64,000 nt of DNA, from positions 1,426,001 to 1,490,000 of the forward strand of contig NZ_AFEJ02000001.1 of the NCBI RefSeq assembly GCF_000238775.2, read 5' to 3'. This document shows, in pieces, positions 43,477-52,454 of this stretch (position 1 is its first letter; each line of letters begins with the position of its first letter). Source of the DNA: Acaryochloris sp. CCMEE 5410. Its GTDB lineage: Bacteria; Cyanobacteriota; Cyanobacteriia; Thermosynechococcales; Thermosynechococcaceae. The notes under the pieces are model-generated. The model was not told the DNA's origin and did not search any database. It was given only the letters and a program-made list of their open reading frames with translations. The position numbers were made by a program, and so were the translations under genes.

Positions 43477-45228
43477 ATGCTATTGAACAATCGCTTTCGA
43501 ATCTTAAAACAACTCGCCAAAGGCGGTTTTGGCGCAACCTACTTGGCAGAAGATACCCATATGCTGTCGCGGCGCCACTGTGTGGTGAAGCAATTGCAGC
43601 CGGAGGTGCCTAACCAGAGCTGCTATGAGATTGCGCTCAAGAAATTCAAAGAGGAAGCGGCGGTTCTTGAACAACTGAAGCATGATCAAATTCCTCAGCT
43701 GTATGGCTATTTTGAGCAAGAGAATCGCTTATTTTTGATCCAGGAATGGGTTGATGGACCCACTTTAGGCGAAAAAGTTCGAGCGTTGGGACAGCTCTCG
43801 GCAGAAGAAGTTCAACAGATGCTGCTCCGAGTGCTACCGGTTCTGGAATATCTGCAAAATTTCAAAGTCATTCATCGGGATATTAAGCCAGATAACTTGA
43901 TTCTGCGGCAGGCAGATAGTCGCCCTGTGCTAATCGACTTTGGCTCCATGAAGCGGCATCTCAAAACCCGGATCAGCTTTTCGGGAAGTGTTGTGGATTC
44001 CGTGATTATCGGGACGGAAGGGTTTATGGCCCCTGAACAGGCAGCCCAACGAACGGTCTATGCCAGCGATTTGTATAGCTTGGGGATGACGGCCATCTAT
44101 GCTCTGACAGCCAAGCTACCGGTGGAGATGGAATCTGACTATGATACGGGGCAGTTTAAATGGCGACAATATGCGCCCCATGTCAGCGATCATTTAGCGA
44201 ATATTTTGGACAAGGCGACGGAATTTAGCCCCCATGATCGCTTCAGCACCGCAGCCGAAATGCTCGATGCGTTGACCCTCCAGAATGCGAGTGCTGCTGC
44301 CACGCTTATCTCTGAGCGAACGATTCATGAACGACCCACAATATTAGATCAGGTTGAGCCTGAGCTGGCTGAACCCGCGACTGTACCTACGCGTCAGACT
44401 CTGGCGCTTTCCTCCTCTGTAGTGATGACCTCTCTAGTGGCAGGCGGTATTGGATTTGCGATCGCCCTTGGTTTCCAAGGTTTAGGTCCCCAAGCTGTCA
44501 CAGCCAACCCGGATCAGACCAGAGATACGGGCACGCCTTTGGTACAAGCAGCCAATACCTTCTCCGGGCAGGGGCAAGAGCTGGGGGCCATCCGTACCCT
44601 GTTGAATGTGCCCACCACCTCGAAACATGCCCAGGAAGCCCGAGAAAAAGTTGCGAATCTCGTCCACCTAGAGTTGGGGCAACCCATCGATCAACAGTTG
44701 GATGTCATTAATTTGGAGAAGCCTCCTGGTAAAGCCAAGCGAAGTTTGGCCGGGCTTGGCGTCTCCTACTTATCAGAAGTGGACACCAAGACGCAGCGGG
44801 ATAAAGTACAAACGAAATTTGGCCACTCCCCCATCCAGACTTACCGATCCAGCTGGCCCATCCATCGGCAACCCACGGATGCGGATTTAGTTGCTGATCC
44901 CAAATCTTGGTATGACCCTTGGTTTGAGCAGTATGAAATTGCGCCCGGTATGACGATGGAAGTGATGTATGGATGTAAGTCAAACAAGGTTCTGCAAACA
45001 GCTGAAACCTTTGACCGCAACAATGTGGATGATGAATTAATCGAAGCCCGCTTCAACCGGATTTTGCAAGGCAGTCGTAAACAAGATATCCAAGTCTCCC
45101 AAGCGACCCTCAAGAAACTCGTCGATAACAAAGGTAAAGCTAGAACTGAAACCTTCTCGACAGACCAAGTGCAAGGCTGGATTATCAGCAATCAAGACCA
45201 GCTGATGATTGTAACCCGAGGGATTTAA
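43477..45228 (+). CDS. eukaryotic-type Ser/Thr protein kinase, membrane-anchored
   Basis: A 583-residue kinase. The catalytic domain (about 5-265) has LAKGGFGATYLAED, CVVKQL (ATP lysine), HRDIKPDNLIL, LIDFGSMK and GFMAPEQAAQR, all intact. A linker, one membrane helix (about 312-335, SVVMTSLVAGGIGFAIALGF) and a C-terminal ~240-residue region follow. The last part (SLAGLGVSYLSEVD through YDPWFEQYEIAPGMTMEVMYGC) looks like a folded sensor domain, which I cannot assign. The overall plan resembles the kinase at 15340-17007, but the C-terminal domains differ. Confidence 0.92.
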   Translation: MLLNNRFRILKQLAKGGFGATYLAEDTHMLSRRHCVVKQLQPEVPNQSCYEIALKKFKEEAAVLEQLKHDQIPQLYGYFEQENRLFLIQEWVDGPTLGEKVRALGQLSAEEVQQMLLRVLPVLEYLQNFKVIHRDIKPDNLILRQADSRPVLIDFGSMKRHLKTRISFSGSVVDSVIIGTEGFMAPEQAAQRTVYASDLYSLGMTAIYALTAKLPVEMESDYDTGQFKWRQYAPHVSDHLANILDKATEFSPHDRFSTAAEMLDALTLQNASAAATLISERTIHERPTILDQVEPELAEPATVPTRQTLALSSSVVMTSLVAGGIGFAIALGFQGLGPQAVTANPDQTRDTGTPLVQAANTFSGQGQELGAIRTLLNVPTTSKHAQEAREKVANLVHLELGQPIDQQLDVINLEKPPGKAKRSLAGLGVSYLSEVDTKTQRDKVQTKFGHSPIQTYRSSWPIHRQPTDADLVADPKSWYDPWFEQYEIAPGMTMEVMYGCKSNKVLQTAETFDRNNVDDELIEARFNRILQGSRKQDIQVSQATLKKLVDNKGKARTETFSTDQVQGWIISNQDQLMIVTRGI

Positions 45229-45448
45229 TCGATTTAGTTATTCCCTCGCTAAGAAGAGGCAAGTGTTTTCGGGGCAGTGATGCTGTGATTGTCTGGCCCA
45301 CTCGTCCATAGAGTGGACCTGCATCACTTGACCCCTATTGTTCTTTGGCAAAGAAGCGTGGGCTAACGGTAAAGCTTCTTAGGATGAAATATTAAGCAAT
45401 AATTAAGCAAACTATTTTAAACTATTGGCAATCTCAATCTTCATTGCC

Positions 45449-46108
45449 ATGAATAGAACTCTGCGCAGACTGCTTAAATTCCTCTTGATTATCGGGGTTG
45501 TGGTGGGCTTAATCTGGCTCATCCAACAATATGGAATGGAGCGAATTCGGGCCAATGTTGCCTATATGGGCGTCTGGGCACCGATCGGTATTTTTGCCCT
45601 CCGCTTTATCAGCGTCGTGATTCCAGCGTTACCTAGTACGGCCTGGTCTCTGTTGGCAGGGAGTGTTCTAGCTAACTTTTGGACAGCATTATTTACGGTT
45701 GTCTTGGCAGATGTCATTTCTTGTAGCCTGGCGTTTTTCCTAGCGAAAAAATTTGGTCGAAATTTGGTGGAAAAGCTTGTTGGAACTAAGTTTATGGATA
45801 AAGTTGACAAAGTCAGCCAACGGCATTTGGAGACTAACTTCTTTCTCCTAATGGGGTTCCTAATGACGGGGGTATTTGATTTTGTCAGCTATGGCGTTGG
45901 GTTAACGACAACCAGGTGGGTACAGTTTATCCCTGCACTGCTGATTGGTATAACCATTCACAACACTCCTGTTGTCGCCATAGGTGCGGGATTATTTGCT
46001 GAGGGCAATGGCCAGTTTTTAGCTGTAGCGGCAGTTTTGGGGATTTTCTCGTTGGCTATCATCACTGGATGGTTGCAACGCCGAAAAAGTCAGACGGCTG
46101 GGGGGTAA
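45449..46108 (+). CDS. TVP38/TMEM64 (SNARE-associated/DedA-like) membrane protein
   Basis: From the ATG at 45449 about 219 residues; TTG at 45425 would add 8. Six hydrophobic segments with the VTT-domain pattern: FALRFISVVIPALPSTAWSLLAGSVLANFWTALFTVVLADVISC and GFLMTGVFDFVSYGVGLT, then WVQFIPALLIGITIHNTPVVAIGAGLF. Members of this family have lipid-scramblase activity in eukaryotes; in bacteria roles in membrane homeostasis are proposed. Confidence 0.88.
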   Translation: MNRTLRRLLKFLLIIGVVVGLIWLIQQYGMERIRANVAYMGVWAPIGIFALRFISVVIPALPSTAWSLLAGSVLANFWTALFTVVLADVISCSLAFFLAKKFGRNLVEKLVGTKFMDKVDKVSQRHLETNFFLLMGFLMTGVFDFVSYGVGLTTTRWVQFIPALLIGITIHNTPVVAIGAGLFAEGNGQFLAVAAVLGIFSLAIITGWLQRRKSQTAGG

Positions 46109-46274
46109 ATGCTAGAGACAAGGCTTTAAGAGCAGTCTCAGGGCTTTCTACTCGCGCTTGGTGATCGTGCACTCGATAGACAACCTTGAGAAGGCTATCT
46201 TCGTCTTGGCTAATTTTTTGATCGATTAAGGCAATCGTATTGGCGTTAGATACAACAAAGAGAACTACAGACAT
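46062..46274 (-). CDS. possible small ORF coupled to the acetyltransferase gene
   Basis: A 70-codon frame whose ATG overlaps the last 10 bases of the acetyltransferase gene and whose 3' end overlaps the convergent TVP38 gene. The sequence (ISQDEDSLLKVVYRVHDHQARVESPETALKAL) is compositionally protein-like, and the overlap would allow translational coupling. No family is recognised and no ribosome binding site stands out. It may be spurious. Confidence 0.3.
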   Translation of the reverse strand: MSVVLFVVSNANTIALIDQKISQDEDSLLKVVYRVHDHQARVESPETALKALSLAFTPQPSDFFGVATIQ

Positions 46275-46897
46275 GCTCGCAATACATCAATGTCAGCACC
46301 CACAATTTTCTCTAGATTGGCTGTGATGGTCTCAATATCCCAATTCCACCAAGCAATACCCAGCAAGGCTTGCACGACTGAATCGGGGAATCTCTGGCGT
46401 ATCACAGTGGCAGGATTACCACCCACAATGGTGTAGGGTGGGACATCTTTGGTGACCACTGACTGGGCAGCTACGATGGCCCCATCGCCAATCTTGATAC
46501 CTGGCATGATCACAGCTTCATAACCAATCCAGACATCATGACCAATAATGGTATCTCCCTTGTAGGGATACTCATTTCCCTGAGGGGTAATCCGTTGCCA
46601 ATCCTTGCCAAAGATTTCAAAGGGAAAGGTGGAGAAGCCGGACATTTTATGGTTCGCCCCATTCATGATGAACCGAATGCCTCGGGATAAAGCGCAGAAC
46701 TTGCCAATGATCAGCTTGTCGCCAACAAAAGGGAAGTGATAGAGGACGTTGCGCTCAAAGTTCTCGGAGTCAACGGGGTCGTCGTAATAGGTGTAGTCAC
46801 CAATCACGATGTTGGGATTGGTGACCGTATTTTTGATAAAGCAAATTTGCGGAAACCCCGCCATAGGATGAACCACGGTAGGGTCAGGGTATTCCAT
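46265..46897 (-). CDS. Vat/CatB-type xenobiotic acetyltransferase (left-handed beta-helix)
   Basis: A 210-residue hexapeptide-repeat protein. NPNIVIGDYTYYDDP, FCALSRGIRFIMNGANHKMSGFSTFPF (with the catalytic His in N-H), IIGHDVWIGYEAVIMPGIKIGDGAIVAAQSVVTKDVPPYTIVGGNPATVIRQRF are diagnostic. Vat and CatB relatives acetylate streptogramin A or chloramphenicol; chromosomal homologues of environmental bacteria often have unknown substrates. Length is that of the family. No resistance cassette or IS accompanies it. Confidence 0.9.
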   Translation of the reverse strand: MEYPDPTVVHPMAGFPQICFIKNTVTNPNIVIGDYTYYDDPVDSENFERNVLYHFPFVGDKLIIGKFCALSRGIRFIMNGANHKMSGFSTFPFEIFGKDWQRITPQGNEYPYKGDTIIGHDVWIGYEAVIMPGIKIGDGAIVAAQSVVTKDVPPYTIVGGNPATVIRQRFPDSVVQALLGIAWWNWDIETITANLEKIVGADIDVLRACL

Positions 46898-46902
46898 GGA
46901 GT

Positions 46903-47745
46903 TTATTGCTTATTGAGGGACCAATCATAGCCTAAATAACTGACTTGATAGTTGCCAGCTTTTAAATAGGCTTTGTCTTCTTCAGAGACATAGTTGCTAA
47001 TAAAGTTGAGGACTGCTTTTTGCTTATCATCGCCACCGAACTGATCCTTGACGGCAAAATCAGGTTTCCAGTCATCGCCATACCAGTCAAAGATTTTAGA
47101 CAGATAGACTTTGTTCTCTTGTCGATCAATCCGGAAGCCACTGTCAGGGCGGGCGAGCCATCTTTTGGTTTGATCTTCTAGCTGAGCATCTACATTTTCG
47201 GCTGTGAACGGTTCATTGCGCAGGGGAGGACAGCTCTTGGCGGCACAGACTAAGGCTGCATGAATGCGTGGCTCATTGAAGGTGGGACGGATAATATCAT
47301 GCTCGATATTGTTTAGGGTTTTGGATTCACCTGCCAGCTGAAATTTCTTGGAACTCCAGACCCCTGGAATATCTCGAATACTGGCTTTGAGAGGTTCCTG
47401 CTCAATGATGGCGAGCAAGGTCAAGGCGTTATAGGCATTCATCAGGTATGCCAATTGCTGATTCTCGTCCCAGCCTTTGTAAGTATCTGGGGTAACGGCA
47501 GCCAACTGAGCGTAGTAGCGATCCAATGCTCCCCGATTTTTTTGCAAACCCTCGTAATTGACCCAACCATCATCTGTGACGTATTCAGTGAGCAACTGTG
47601 AATAGTCATCGTTGCTAAAAGGCTTATTGGAATCAATCGCCGCTTGAACTGGGATATCTTCAGCACCGATAAATGGCAGATTGGCACAGCTGCCCAGCAG
47701 AAGCACACCTGGTAACAAAATAGAAAAGGGTTTTATCTTTTTCAT
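46903..47745 (-). CDS. DUF547 lipoprotein
   Basis: An N-terminal lipoprotein signal with lipobox LLGSC (Cys20) precedes a DUF547 domain: DDGWVNYEGLQKNRGALDRYYAQL, NQQLAYLMNAYNALTLLAI, NNIEHDIIRPTFNEPRIHAALVCAAKSCPPLRNEPF and KVYLSKIFDWYGDDW. DUF547 proteins have a papain-like fold in structural surveys, but their activity is not established. Located 5 bases upstream of the acetyltransferase start on the same strand, so the two are likely cotranscribed. Confidence 0.88.
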   Translation of the reverse strand: MKKIKPFSILLPGVLLLGSCANLPFIGAEDIPVQAAIDSNKPFSNDDYSQLLTEYVTDDGWVNYEGLQKNRGALDRYYAQLAAVTPDTYKGWDENQQLAYLMNAYNALTLLAIIEQEPLKASIRDIPGVWSSKKFQLAGESKTLNNIEHDIIRPTFNEPRIHAALVCAAKSCPPLRNEPFTAENVDAQLEDQTKRWLARPDSGFRIDRQENKVYLSKIFDWYGDDWKPDFAVKDQFGGDDKQKAVLNFISNYVSEEDKAYLKAGNYQVSYLGYDWSLNKQ

Positions 47746-47812
47746 AATCTATTTATCTCCAGGTATCTCAAAAAAACTATATGCTTCTATGTAGCCCGAT
47801 GGAACTGAGAAT

Positions 47813-49828
47813 TTACTGAGATGTCCCTGGGCTGGCCTTAAAAAGTGCATTGGAACGTTGAACGTACCAAGTCCAACACCATCCCAAGACAAAGGGAGTC
47901 CATAGCCAGATACGCTCACTAGAGGTCAATAGCCAATGACTTGCTCCCAAGCTCTCGCGGTGGGGAAGGGCAAAATAGACAAAGGCTGAGAGACTGACCA
48001 GACGCGTTCCCCAATTCCCACTAGCAACCGCAAAAGGGACCAGCCAAGTAAAGTACCAGGCATGAACCACTGGCGAGAGTAGCAGCAAGATTCCTAGATA
48101 GCTTTCGGTAAAGTCACCGACTTGGGTGGAGCGCCAAAGGAGAAAAAGGAGTGCGATCGCAAGGGGTATCAACAAAACCGCATTGTGCCATTCGGGGGCT
48201 GATAACAATGTGCCAATGGGCAAAAACTCAGCACTACGGCCTTTGGTGACAAAGGAGGAACTGGTCGGAATGAGGGGGCAGCTGGTCAGGGAACAAAACG
48301 GTAAGGCACTGATCAGCATAGGCACGACTGGCAGCAGAATAGAGATGCTCGCCCATATCCACTCTCGCTTTTTCACAAAGGTCCAACCCACAAACCCAAT
48401 GATGGGTAGAGAAATCCATTTGGTGGCAATACTGACGCCCAGCAGCCCTAATCCGACAAGAGTTGCCCGACGGGATTGAGTATCCAAACAGAGCCAGGCC
48501 CAAACGAGGGGCAGAATAAACCAGCTATCGTAATGGGCTCCGCCTGCGAAAGAGTAAATGATCAGGGGGTTCCAGGCATAGATCAGGGTGTTCAGGAGGC
48601 CAAATCGCCGTTGAAGTAGCCAGCAGACCCCTAAATCCGCTGCAATAAACGCAACTTTAAACAGTAGAACAGAGGTGGAAATCGCAGCCAACCCTCGGAA
48701 GCCTAATTGGGTGATGGGTGGATAAATGGCTGAGGTCTCAGCATGATTGATCAGTGACCACCAGGCTGTACGCAGGGGTAATAGCTGAGGTGCGGCAGGA
48801 GGCAGTGCAAACGGGTTGAGTCCAAAGTTCTGCAACCGTCCTTCCCAGAGATAGCGCCAAATATCATTGCCGGGAGCCATGGCTAAGAGGATGCATCGAG
48901 TTGAGATCGCAACCATCCAAAACCACACCTTCGACACTTGGGGCAATGTCCAAGATATAACAAACCCCAGTCCCATCACGCTTACCCCTCGCCAAAACGG
49001 CGGCACCATCCCTGGCTGGGTAAAATCACCATAAGGAACGATCATGGCGCAGCCTGCCACCAGCAAAATGGCACTTAGCCATACAGCATATTTCCGCAGA
49101 GGGGATTTTGCGTAGAGCAGTTGTAAATGCTGCCCGTATAGAATCGCCAGAGTACCCAAAATAACGCTACCCGCCTGGACACTTCCCTTAATTGTGCCGC
49201 TAATTTTGGAGCGTCCCCCTTGGCGAGGGCGGTAGCCTTGAGGAATCTCGCAGGTACGCAGTTTATGTTCGGCGGCCTTGGCCTGCATTTCCACCGTCCA
49301 GCCAAAGCCACGATCTTGCATATTGAGCTGTTCAAGGCGAGAGCGGCGAATTAAGCGGAGGGGACCTAAGTCTTGAAAGGAATGTCCCCACCCCCAACGA
49401 ATTAAGATGGTGGCTAAACCATTTCCCCAGTTCTGAACAGGGGTCATGGCAGCGCGACTATCGGGGCGGACACGGCGATTGCCTAAAATGAAGTCATAAT
49501 CTTGGCGTTGATCAAAAAACTCTGGCAATACGGATAGATCATCGCTGCCATCACCATCACAAAACAAAATCCAGTGGATATGTTCGGGGATATTCTGCAT
49601 TCCTTGCCAGCAGGCTCGGCCATAGCCAGGAACTGGTTCAGAGAGAACGTCCGCACCTGCAGTTCGGGCAGTATCGGCGGTGCGATCGCAACTACCATTA
49701 TCAACGACTCGAATTTGATGCAATCCCAAATCCTGTAAGGAATGAATGACGGTTTCAATCGTTTCCTCTTCGTTTAGTGCAGGGATAATGACCAGTACAT
49801 CATCCCAATTTGTGTTAGAAACCTTCAT
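47813..49828 (-). CDS. two-domain glycosyltransferase: GT2 head and polytopic membrane tail
   Basis: Residues about 10-230 are a DPM1-like GT2 domain with VLVIIPALNEEETIETVI, VVDNGSCDRT and LFCDGDGSDD (metal site). The remaining ~430 residues contain ten or more membrane helices with the layout of a lipid-linked-sugar dependent mannosyltransferase (GT-C, for example MLIPALPFCSLTSC and YLGILLLLSPVVHAWYFTWLVPF). The head would make a polyprenyl-phosphate sugar and the tail would use it, a plausible self-contained surface glycan module. 671 residues; fusion of this type occurs in cyanobacteria. Confidence 0.85.
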   Translation of the reverse strand: MKVSNTNWDDVLVIIPALNEEETIETVIHSLQDLGLHQIRVVDNGSCDRTADTARTAGADVLSEPVPGYGRACWQGMQNIPEHIHWILFCDGDGSDDLSVLPEFFDQRQDYDFILGNRRVRPDSRAAMTPVQNWGNGLATILIRWGWGHSFQDLGPLRLIRRSRLEQLNMQDRGFGWTVEMQAKAAEHKLRTCEIPQGYRPRQGGRSKISGTIKGSVQAGSVILGTLAILYGQHLQLLYAKSPLRKYAVWLSAILLVAGCAMIVPYGDFTQPGMVPPFWRGVSVMGLGFVISWTLPQVSKVWFWMVAISTRCILLAMAPGNDIWRYLWEGRLQNFGLNPFALPPAAPQLLPLRTAWWSLINHAETSAIYPPITQLGFRGLAAISTSVLLFKVAFIAADLGVCWLLQRRFGLLNTLIYAWNPLIIYSFAGGAHYDSWFILPLVWAWLCLDTQSRRATLVGLGLLGVSIATKWISLPIIGFVGWTFVKKREWIWASISILLPVVPMLISALPFCSLTSCPLIPTSSSFVTKGRSAEFLPIGTLLSAPEWHNAVLLIPLAIALLFLLWRSTQVGDFTESYLGILLLLSPVVHAWYFTWLVPFAVASGNWGTRLVSLSAFVYFALPHRESLGASHWLLTSSERIWLWTPFVLGWCWTWYVQRSNALFKASPGTSQ

Positions 49829-50155
49829 TCAGATGCAGGGTGTATAAAGCGTGGTTGTATTTAGTTAACCTTAGCAAGATTAAATTGAGGACCTGACTTA
49901 GCTGAGCGTTTACTGAGAGTTGAATGAGAAGTCTTCCACAAAGGCAGTCAATTTTTAATATTTAGAGCTGGATTTTTGATGGTTTTTAGGTATGATTCTA
50001 ATTATTTAATCCACAGACAATAAATCAATAAATTTGGACTGTATACCTTATGTATAATATATTTTTGAGATAAATAGTAATACCAAATGTAGCTCTAATG
50101 TGGAGTGAGATTATGATTTGGGAATTATAAGAATACAGTTATTTTTACTTAATTT
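49829..50155. other. AT-rich intergenic region
   Basis: 327 bases of AT-rich DNA between divergent genes; no ORF or hairpin is supported. It must hold the promoters of the glycosyltransferase and the small secreted protein. Confidence 0.5.
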
Positions 50156-50518
50156 ATGTTCGGTGAACGCACAAAATTCTTATTCTTAAGTGTAATGATG
50201 GCTCTCAGCACAAATGTTGCTGCTCATGCCCATTCCATTCCTATGGCTAAGCCTCAGTCAGCCGGTCCGCAAAAAATTGCCTCAGCTTGTTTACAGCGTA
50301 TGGGCCAAGCTGCAGGCGGACAAACGATTCTCCTCAATGTTTGTTCAATTAAACATGAGCAAGGGTTCTATAACTCTTTTATTTACTATTTGGGGCGCGA
50401 AAAAATTTCGAGCTTGGCAGATTGTAGAAGTTTATCCTGGATAACTTACCCAGAACAGCAACGCCACTATCCTCGATCGGCTGCAACAGATTTAATGGTT
50501 AGGACCGTGTGTCAATAA
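50156..50518 (+). CDS. small secreted hypothetical protein, 120 aa
   Basis: A signal peptide (FLFLSVMMALSTNVAAHAHS, cleaved around residue 26) precedes a ~94-residue mature domain with four cysteines (IASACLQRMG, LLNVCSIKH, LADCRSLS, MVRTVCQ) that could form two disulfides. The layout is of a small periplasmic or extracellular protein. No family is recognised. ATG start in an AT-rich leader. Confidence 0.6.
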   Translation: MFGERTKFLFLSVMMALSTNVAAHAHSIPMAKPQSAGPQKIASACLQRMGQAAGGQTILLNVCSIKHEQGFYNSFIYYLGREKISSLADCRSLSWITYPEQQRHYPRSAATDLMVRTVCQ

Positions 50519-50532
50519 GGCCCAAAGTCTAT

Positions 50533-50996
50533 CTAGCGACTACAGGGCAATCGGACTGTAAAGGTTGTTCCTAAGCCAATCCTGCTATTGAAGGTAATAG
50601 TGCCCTGTAGTAGCTCCACAAACTGTTTGACAGTATTCAATCCCGCGCCCGGTAAATTGCTGATATTCTTGCCACGATAAAACGGATCAGCTATAAGGGA
50701 CTGCTCTTCAGGCGAACCCCCTATCCCTTAGCCAGCAATTTGAAATGGTGATGAAATGCTTGCGGTGAGAAATCTGGAATTGGCTCTCTCCATGCTCGGG
50801 AGAGTAGCGAATCGCATTTTTTTTAATATTGGTCAAAATTGACCAGAGAAGTTGGACAACCATGGGGGTGATCAACTGTCGATGGTGGCAGGTTAGTAAA
50901 ATTGCATGATTTAGAAGCCATTGACTGCACCTCAGCGGCTAAATCATAAGATCCCACCTCTACCGAGTTCAGCCTTATCCCCTTCACATCATATTG
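50533..50996 (-). pseudogene. decayed histidine kinase gene fragment
   Basis: Reading the reverse strand, separate frames give NHAILLTCHHRQ, QLLWSILTNIKKNAIRYSP, and then GAGLNTVKQFVELLQGTITF and GLGTTFTVRLP before a stop at 50533. These align in order with the HATPase region of the intact kinase at 54855-56069 (HALHFTCRHTQ, QVLRSILVNILQNAIRYSP, GTGLGLNIVKQFVALLHGTITF, GMGTSFRIRLP). At least two frameshifts and an in-frame stop separate the pieces. Only the C-terminal ~150 residues survive, so this is the dead remains of a kinase of the same subfamily. Confidence 0.8.
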
Positions 50997-51488
50997 ACCG
51001 ATTTAGTCTGTTCTAAGTCTGTCGTTCACGCTCGGGCTTTTAACTCTAAGGCTGACCTTTTTTCAAAAGAAGTGTATAACTCAGCTCTTTTTGGTATCGG
51101 CTGTTACAGAGATTAGTGGCTTCAGAAGTAAATATTATGAGTTGAAGTTGGGGGCAATCGATCAGCGCGGTCCAAGTGGATATGGGGGTATGCAAGGGTT
51201 TGATAAACCTATCTCAACAAGACTTCCCTATGCCTTCAATCCCAAGGATTCTACTGAACAATCCATTGCCTGATGAGAGGCACCGAATCTTCAAGGTTAG
51301 AATTCACCAGTGGCCAGACTTCTTCAATGTCAATTCAATGCTGGAAGGTCTTCTGATGGAGAGCACTTTTCCCTGAAAATCTAGCCAGCTAGAGCCTACA
51401 GAGTTCCAAGCCCCCTCATAACCATGGATCTAGGTACAGCTTGATCCTATCTGATGCCACCTTTGACAATCTCTCGATAAAGCTCTTT
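50997..51488. other. intergenic, no supported gene
   Basis: About 490 bases between the kinase remnant and the CobW gene. Short open frames exist (for example 51091-51273) but nothing with family features. It may include further eroded sequence. Confidence 0.45.
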
Positions 51489-52454
51489 ATGGTTAATTTA
51501 TCTTCCGCCGTCCCTGTCACCGTATTAACTGGATACTTAGGGGCAGGCAAAACGACCTTACTCAATCGCATCCTCACCCACGAGCATGGGAAAAAAGTCG
51601 CCGTGATTGTCAATGAATTTGGGGCTGTGGGTATCGATAATCAGCTCGTCATTGATGCGGATGAAGAAATCTTTGAGATGAACAACGGCTGCATTTGCTG
51701 TACGGTCCGGGGAGATTTGATTCGGATTATTGGGAATTTGATGCGACGACGCGATCGCTTTGATCACTTAGTCATAGAAACCACGGGGTTAGCCGATCCT
51801 GCTCCTGTGATTCAAACCTTTTTTGTGGATGAAGAGATTCAGGCCCAGCTTGATTTGGATGCGGTGGTCACTGTGGTGGATGCCCAGCATGTTGAAACCC
51901 ATTGGCAAAGCGAGGAAGTGCAGGAGCAAATTGCCTTTGCTGATGTGATTCTCCTCAATAAAACCGACTTGGTCCCTCCAGAAAAGCTCACAGAACTGGA
52001 GCAAAAAATGCGGGCGATGAATGCAATGGTCAAAATTCACCGCACCCACCAATGTCAAATTGGGATGGATGCCATTCTGGGCGTTAAGGCCTTTGACCTG
52101 CAGCGGGCGTTGGAGATTGACCCAGAATTTTTAGGAGAAGATGCTCATGAACATGACGAATCTGTGTATTCTTGCGCTCTTGTAGAACCAGGGGCCGTCA
52201 ATCTAGACAAGCTGAATACTTGGATGAGTGACCTCCTACAAACCCACGGTCCCAACATTTTTCGGATGAAGGGCATTCTCAATGTCGAGGATGAGGACCG
52301 TCGTTTTGTCTTTCAAGGGGTGCATATGATCTTTGAAGGGTCTCCTGATCGTCCCTGGAAATCGTCTGAGACCCGCCAGAACGAAATTGTGTTTATTGGC
52401 CGAGATTTAGATGCCATGAATTTAGAAGCCTCTTTCCAAGCCTGTTTAGTGTGA
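51489..52454 (+). CDS. CobW/COG0523-family GTPase metallochaperone
   Basis: About 321 residues from the ATG at 51489; a TTG at 51441 in frame would add 16. Walker [16 protein letters not shown], the metal-binding CxCC motif in [23 protein letters not shown], and the guanine-specificity motif NKTD in [11 protein letters not shown] short acidic/His patch [10 protein letters not shown] resembles metal-binding stretches of the family. COG0523 proteins insert or traffic zinc or other metals. The metal is not determined; no Zur box was found. The WD40 gene starts in a 4-base overlap with its stop. Confidence 0.9.
   Translation: MVNLSSAVPVTVLTGYLGAGKTTLLNRILTHEHGKKVAVIVNEFGAVGIDNQLVIDADEEIFEMNNGCICCTVRGDLIRIIGNLMRRRDRFDHLVIETTGLADPAPVIQTFFVDEEIQAQLDLDAVVTVVDAQHVETHWQSEEVQEQIAFADVILLNKTDLVPPEKLTELEQKMRAMNAMVKIHRTHQCQIGMDAILGVKAFDLQRALEIDPEFLGEDAHEHDESVYSCALVEPGAVNLDKLNTWMSDLLQTHGPNIFRMKGILNVEDEDRRFVFQGVHMIFEGSPDRPWKSSETRQNEIVFIGRDLDAMNLEASFQACLV

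Noticed and set aside
45290-45340. CCACTC...GAGTGG hairpin after the second kinase gene
   Set aside because: The stem is only five to six bases with no T-run after it, so it was not called as a terminator.
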